From Candidatus Nanohalarchaeota archaeon (lineage in GTDB: Archaea; EX4484-52; B79-G9), in the NCBI GenBank assembly GCA_030635525.1, contig DAOVYR010000028.1, positions 1 to 9,070 on the forward strand: a DNA stretch of 9,070 nt. Reading direction: 5' to 3'. The stretch's first letter is position 1. Each line of letters opens with the position of its first letter. Under the pieces are notes generated by a model. It had not been told where the DNA came from and did no database searches. It worked only from the letters and a program-made list of their open reading frames with translations. This document shows, piece by piece, positions 5,863 to 9,070 of the stretch. Made by a program: the position numbers and the translations under genes.

Positions 5863-5947
5863 CTTAGTAACAAACAACAAGACACAAATTTTCCCAGGAT
5901 GTGGCGCAAACAGCGCTGAACGGAGAAAACCACAGGAGATGATATAC

Positions 5948-6529
5948 ATGGGAATGTACAAATACATAAAAGAAGCATGGAAAAACCCGAAAGCCAGCCT
6001 CGGTAGCGTATGGCAGGAACGCCTCATACAATGGCGCAAAGAAACAATAGTTACCCGCGCAGAAAAACCGACAAGGCTTGACAGGGCTCGTTCTTTAGGA
6101 TATAAGGCAAAACCAGGATTCGTCATAGCAAGAGTCAAAGTAGCCCGCGGCGGACGGGAAAGAGAACGCCACAAAAAAGGGCGAAAACCAAAAAAAGCAG
6201 GATTTGTTCACTTCACACCCAAGAAATCAAGACAGGTCATTGCAGAAGAGAAAGCATCAAGAAAATACCCCAATATGGAAGTCCTTGCAAGCTACTACGT
6301 AGGCGAAGACGGGAAACACAAATGGTACGAAACAATACTTGTAAACCCGTCGCACAACGCAATAAAAAGCGACAAGAACCTCTCATGGATAACAAAAAGC
6401 AACCACAAAGGTCGCGCACACAGGGGACTGACACCAGCCGGCAAAAAATCAAGAGGACTAAACAACAAAGGCAAAGGCGCAGAAAAACTAAGGCCAAGCA
6501 TAAGAGCCAAATCAGGCAAGGGAAAGTAA
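5948..6529 (+). CDS. rpl15e: Large ribosomal subunit protein eL15 (L15e)
   Basis: This is a structural protein of the archaeal and eukaryotic large subunit that binds 23S rRNA; there is no bacterial counterpart. The 193-residue basic product is of normal length. Visible family signatures are the N-terminal [27 protein letters not shown] (residues 43-57), VARGGRER (65-72), [14 protein letters not shown] (109-122), [10 protein letters not shown] (125-134) and the Lys/Arg-rich tail with [14 protein letters not shown]. The start is the ATG at 5948, 9 bases after AGGAG (5934-5938). An in-frame ATG at 5939 abuts that site and is unlikely. The gene stands alone on the plus strand, divergent from rpoL, with a long structured leader. 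Confidence 0.96.
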   Translation: MGMYKYIKEAWKNPKASLGSVWQERLIQWRKETIVTRAEKPTRLDRARSLGYKAKPGFVIARVKVARGGRERERHKKGRKPKKAGFVHFTPKKSRQVIAEEKASRKYPNMEVLASYYVGEDGKHKWYETILVNPSHNAIKSDKNLSWITKSNHKGRAHRGLTPAGKKSRGLNNKGKGAEKLRPSIRAKSGKGK

Positions 6530-6655
6530 GCACAACAAAACATAGACTCTCTGCGATGCGATATTAGTTGATTCCAATCGGTTTATTGCGTATACTATAC
6601 TTCATATACAATAAAAAATACACACTAAAAAAACACAATTAAACCACAACAATAC

Positions 6656-6662
6656 TTAAATA
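6656..6662 (+). promoter_or_regulatory. Candidate TATA box for a small transcription unit before the lipoprotein
   Basis: ACTTAAATAC resembles the other TATA elements in the window. A start about 25 bases downstream, near 6684, would make a short RNA of about 90 bases ending at the hairpin and T-run at 6732-6775, or a leader of the lipoprotein mRNA. Confidence 0.35.
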
Positions 6663-6722
6663 CCCCTATGACAAAATATGTCACTATTGGACTTAAATTT
6701 TTCAAAGCAGGAGCTTGGAGCA

Positions 6723-6755
6723 ATGAATCCATGGCGCTACCTTAGAAAATACTAA
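6723..6755 (+). CDS. Possible 10-codon leader peptide (MNPWRYLRKY)
   Basis: An ATG at 6723 follows AGGAG (6709-6713, 9 bases away) and GGAG (6717-6720). The ORF encodes MNPWRYLRKY and stops at 6755, exactly at the base before the 3' arm of a strong hairpin. Its codons cover the whole 5' arm and loop of that hairpin. The arrangement resembles a translation-coupled attenuator. It may be coincidental, since such a short ORF arises easily by chance. Confidence 0.25.
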   Translation: MNPWRYLRKY

Positions 6756-6775
6756 TAGCGCTACACATTTTTTTT
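6732..6775 (+). terminator. Terminator-like hairpin plus eight T, upstream of the lipoprotein
   Basis: TGGCGCTA (6732-6739) pairs with TAGCGCTA (6756-6763) in an 8-bp outer stem with one G-U pair. TTAG (6742-6745) pairs with CTAA (6752-6755) around a 6-base loop. Four bases later comes a run of eight T (6768-6775). This looks like a bacterial intrinsic terminator, although archaea mostly need only the T-run. It ends 20 bases before the lipoprotein start. The remaining part of the gap 6530-6722 is AT-rich, and I see no gene in it. Confidence 0.6.
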
Positions 6776-6795
6776 CAAAATAGCACGATATCATA

Positions 6796-7560
6796 ATGAA
6801 ATTAAGACATTTATCAACTATCTCAATTTTAATAGTTCTTCTTGTAAGTGGATGTATTCAAGAACAAAACCAACAGGAAAATCCGACAGAAACACAAACT
6901 CTAAACTGCCCTTCTTCCTGCAATGACAAAAATCCATGCACAAATGATTTTTGTTCTGAACAAACAAATTTCAGATGCATGCATGATGAGATCATCCCAT
7001 GTTGCGGTAATAAAATATGTGAAGACGGAGAAAATTTTCTAATTTGTAACGACTGTATTGAGCCAAGAAAAACAGCAATGAAACCATCTGAATTGGCTTT
7101 TGATTTGAAAGACATACCAGATAATTATATAATAAAAGAGAGAAGACATATATCCAAATCCGAAGTAAATGTATCTGAAGCATACAATATCTCAAAAGAA
7201 TTAATGCAATGGAACGAAGGATATATTGCTTCGTTTACAAAAGAAGATTCCTTCAATGCAATAGGGCAAAGAATTTATATTTATCCCGCAACAGAAAATA
7301 TCGCAAAAATGGATTTCTCTCAAGGTATTTTTTTAATGGACGAAAATTCACTAGACACTTACGAAAAAATACCTTGCGATATAGGAGACAAATGCATCTC
7401 CTGGAAAATAACATACCCTATTGAAGGCGAACATAAGGAAGTGACAACATACGCATTATACTTCGTCAAAATGAACGTATATGAAGACATATTTGTATTT
7501 GGCCTGGACTACGAATTGTTAGTTGATTTAGCTAAAAAAGCAGAAGCAAAAATAAAATGA
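6796..7560 (+). CDS. Cys-rich lipoprotein of unknown function
   Basis: The 254-residue product starts with a lipoprotein signal: a basic n-region, a hydrophobic stretch, and the lipobox LVSGC with C20 as the likely lipid-anchored residue. A short Q/N-rich linker (about 21-37) follows. Next is a Cys-rich module (residues 38-87, ten cysteines) with NPCTNDFC and CCGNKICEDGEN--ICNDC, a disulfide-type motif common in exported proteins of DPANN archaea and some bacteria. Residues 95-254 form an alpha/beta domain (DIPDNYIIKER, GQRIYIYPATENIAKM) with two further cysteines (C194, C200). I recognise no enzyme motif. The ATG at 6796 has no clear Shine-Dalgarno. Base composition differs from its neighbours: more T and no C-over-G excess, which suggests a foreign or recently inverted gene. 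Confidence 0.8.
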   Translation: MKLRHLSTISILIVLLVSGCIQEQNQQENPTETQTLNCPSSCNDKNPCTNDFCSEQTNFRCMHDEIIPCCGNKICEDGENFLICNDCIEPRKTAMKPSELAFDLKDIPDNYIIKERRHISKSEVNVSEAYNISKELMQWNEGYIASFTKEDSFNAIGQRIYIYPATENIAKMDFSQGIFLMDENSLDTYEKIPCDIGDKCISWKITYPIEGEHKEVTTYALYFVKMNVYEDIFVFGLDYELLVDLAKKAEAKIK

Positions 7561-7636
7561 GAAACTGCATACCACTAGACAAATATTATAGGACAACGAT
7601 TAATTTTACTAAAATTCCTAACAACATACAGCAAGC

Positions 7637-7644
7637 TATATTAA
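7637..7644 (+). promoter_or_regulatory. Candidate TATA box for S-adenosylhomocysteine hydrolase
   Basis: TATATTAA lies about 56 bases before the ATG. A start near 7666 would give a leader of about 30 bases containing GAGGTG. The 136-base gap is otherwise AT-rich without visible structure. Confidence 0.35.
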
Positions 7645-7696
7645 ACTATCACACCAATTTACAGAAGAATAATCATAATTCATGAGGTGAATATAT

Positions 7697-8947
7697 ATGA
7701 CATACACAATAACAGACATGAACCTAGCAGAGCAGGGCAAAAAACAAATAGAATGGGCAGAATCCCAGATGAGCGGACTTTTGAAGATAAGAGACCGCTT
7801 CAAAAAAGAACAGCCACTCAAAGGCATAAGAATCGGCATGGCGCTCCACGTAACAAAAGAAACAGCCGCACTCGTAAGAACACTTATCGCAGGCGGCGCA
7901 CAAGTAGCAATAACAGGCTGCAACCCGCTGTCAACACAGGACGACGTCGCAGCAGCACTCGCTCAAGATGGCGTGGAAGTGCACGCAAAAAGAGGCGTCG
8001 GCACAGAAGAATACTACCAGTTCATCCACAAGATAATCGAGACAAAGCCGCACATAACAATAGACGACGGCTGCGACCTCGTAAGCGAGATCCACCTGAA
8101 ATTCCCTGACCTCATCCCATCCATCATCGGCGGCGCAGAAGAAACCACAACAGGCATAATCCGCCTGCACGCAATGGAAAAAGACAACGCACTCAAATAC
8201 CCGATGGTTGCAGTAAACGACTCAAAAACAAAACACCTCATGGACAACTTCATAGGCACCGGCCAGTCATCAATAGACGGCATACTGAGAGCATCAAGCA
8301 TCCTCATAGCAGGAAAGAGATTCGTAGTCTCCGGCTACGGTCCATGCGGCAAAGGCGCAGCAGCCCGCGCAGAAGGACTCCTCGCAAACGTCATAGTCAC
8401 AGAAGTAGACGCATTCCGCGCACTACAGGCACACTACGACGGCTTCAGGGTCATGCCCATGGAAGAGGCAGCAAAACTAGGCGACGTATTTTTGACAGTC
8501 ACAGGCGACAAGCACATCATCCGCCCCGAGCACATGAAAACAATGAAAGACGGCGCAATACTAGCCAACTCCGGTCACTTCGACCTTGAGATAGACATCA
8601 AAGGCCTTGAAAAGATCTCAAAAAAACGAAACATAAGACCAAACATGGACGAATACACACTAGATAACGGCAAAAAGCTATTTTTACTAGGCGAAGGACG
8701 GTTAGTAAACCTCGCATGCGCAGAAGGTCACCCGTCAGAAGTCATGTCAATGTCATTCATGAACCAGGCCTTAGCATGCGAATACTTGGTAAAGAACAAA
8801 GACAATCTGAAAGCGCAGGTCTACAAGCTACCGGACGAAGTAGACAACACAATATCAGAACTCCAGCTAAGCGCAATGAACATAAAAAAAGACACATTAA
8901 CAGAAGAACAGACAAAATACCTCTCAAGTTGGCAGGAAGGAACTTAG
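7697..8947 (+). CDS. ahcY: S-adenosylhomocysteine hydrolase (adenosylhomocysteinase)
   Basis: The enzyme splits S-adenosylhomocysteine reversibly into adenosine and homocysteine, removing the by-product inhibitor of SAM-dependent methylation; it uses tightly bound NAD. The 416-residue product has archaeal length and the archaeal ending YLSSWQEGT, lacking the C-terminal KPDHYRY-type tail of animal enzymes. Visible sites are LHVTKETA (50-57) and NPLSTQDDVAAAL in the substrate domain, DDGCD (123-127), EETTTG (148-153), the catalytic-type pair K179 and D183 in NDSKTKHLMDN, the NAD Rossmann motif G213-Y-G215-P-C-G218, H294 in NSGHFD, and H345 in CAEGHPSEVM. All key residues appear present. The ATG at 7697 lies 7 bases after GAGGTG (7684-7689). 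It stands as a single gene with no methionine-cycle neighbour in view. Confidence 0.96.
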   Translation: MTYTITDMNLAEQGKKQIEWAESQMSGLLKIRDRFKKEQPLKGIRIGMALHVTKETAALVRTLIAGGAQVAITGCNPLSTQDDVAAALAQDGVEVHAKRGVGTEEYYQFIHKIIETKPHITIDDGCDLVSEIHLKFPDLIPSIIGGAEETTTGIIRLHAMEKDNALKYPMVAVNDSKTKHLMDNFIGTGQSSIDGILRASSILIAGKRFVVSGYGPCGKGAAARAEGLLANVIVTEVDAFRALQAHYDGFRVMPMEEAAKLGDVFLTVTGDKHIIRPEHMKTMKDGAILANSGHFDLEIDIKGLEKISKKRNIRPNMDEYTLDNGKKLFLLGEGRLVNLACAEGHPSEVMSMSFMNQALACEYLVKNKDNLKAQVYKLPDEVDNTISELQLSAMNIKKDTLTEEQTKYLSSWQEGT

Positions 8948-9026
8948 ACCACCCATAACCACAAGACATAACAAAAATATCACAGAAAAAATATCCTTAC
9001 TGGTGAGTATAAAAACACAGAAACGC

Positions 9027-9034
9027 TTATATAC
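9027..9034 (+). promoter_or_regulatory. TATA box for a gene entering from the right
   Basis: TTATATAC, preceded by an A-rich AAACGC that could act as BRE, is centred about 26 bases before an ATG at 9056. This is the same leaderless geometry as at the OB-fold gene. Confidence 0.45.
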
Positions 9035-9055
9035 TACAGCGAAGAAAAGTAACTC

Positions 9056-9070
9056 ATGAACTTAAAAGAA
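9056..9070 (+). CDS. First codons of an unidentified gene (partial)
   Basis: Five codons (MNLKE) follow a TATA box at the leaderless distance. No Shine-Dalgarno precedes the ATG. There is too little sequence to name a product, and the gene itself is an inference from promoter spacing. Confidence 0.35.

Noticed and set aside
5776..5919. 47-codon ORF on the plus strand in the L15e leader
   Set aside because: The ATG would fall slightly upstream of the expected transcription start, no ribosome binding site precedes it, and the region is better explained by hairpins. It may be worth a check only if the transcript starts before 5776.
6668..6745. 25-codon plus-strand ORF before the lipoprotein
   Set aside because: It begins inside the promoter region, ahead of the inferred transcription start, with no ribosome binding site.

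Overview
The window looks archaeal. It carries RNA polymerase subunit L, transcription factor S, PCNA, the archaeal/eukaryotic ribosomal protein L15e, a Ser/His-type (Sec11-like) signal peptidase and an archaeal-length S-adenosylhomocysteine hydrolase. Several starts lie 25-40 bases downstream of TATA-like boxes, and Shine-Dalgarno sequences (GAGGTG, GGGGAG) occur as well. The Cys-rich lipoprotein and the NosD-like beta-helix surface protein are styles I associate with DPANN-type genomes such as Woesearchaeota and Pacearchaeota. That placement is an inference and weak.

Layout. Bases 1-2600 (minus strand) hold the N-terminal 866 codons of a very large secreted beta-helix protein that runs off the left edge. 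It is built from 25-residue rungs and a larger 241-residue super-repeat. Bases 2601-2943 are non-coding, with its promoter, a U-rich tract and hairpin repeats. Next come minus-strand information-processing genes: pcna (2944-3696), a small RPA-like OB-fold protein (3767-4090), a second repeat-rich non-coding stretch (4091-4430), tfs (4431-4760), signal peptidase I (4848-5363) and rpoL (5398-5670). A divergent promoter region with inverted repeats (about 5671-5947) separates rpoL from plus-strand L15e (5948-6529). A 266-base gap then holds a possible small transcription unit ending in a strong hairpin plus eight T. After it come a Cys-rich lipoprotein (6796-7560), S-adenosylhomocysteine hydrolase (7697-8947) and the first codons of another gene (9056 onward).

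How the genes relate. PCNA and the OB-fold protein belong to DNA replication and repair. TFS and RpoL are parts of or partners to RNA polymerase, and L15e belongs to the ribosome, so the centre of the window is a housekeeping cluster with a signal peptidase embedded in it. The signal peptidase would process proteins such as the beta-helix surface protein, but that link is only general.

The most unusual signal is a family of short, structured repeats directly downstream of the pcna and tfs stop codons. Two hairpin types alternate with a conserved linker, and paired base changes between copies preserve the stems. Other points of note are an attenuator-like tiny ORF inside a terminator-like hairpin, a long hairpin in the L15e leader, and a strong strand-wide A/C versus G/T bias that the lipoprotein gene does not share.
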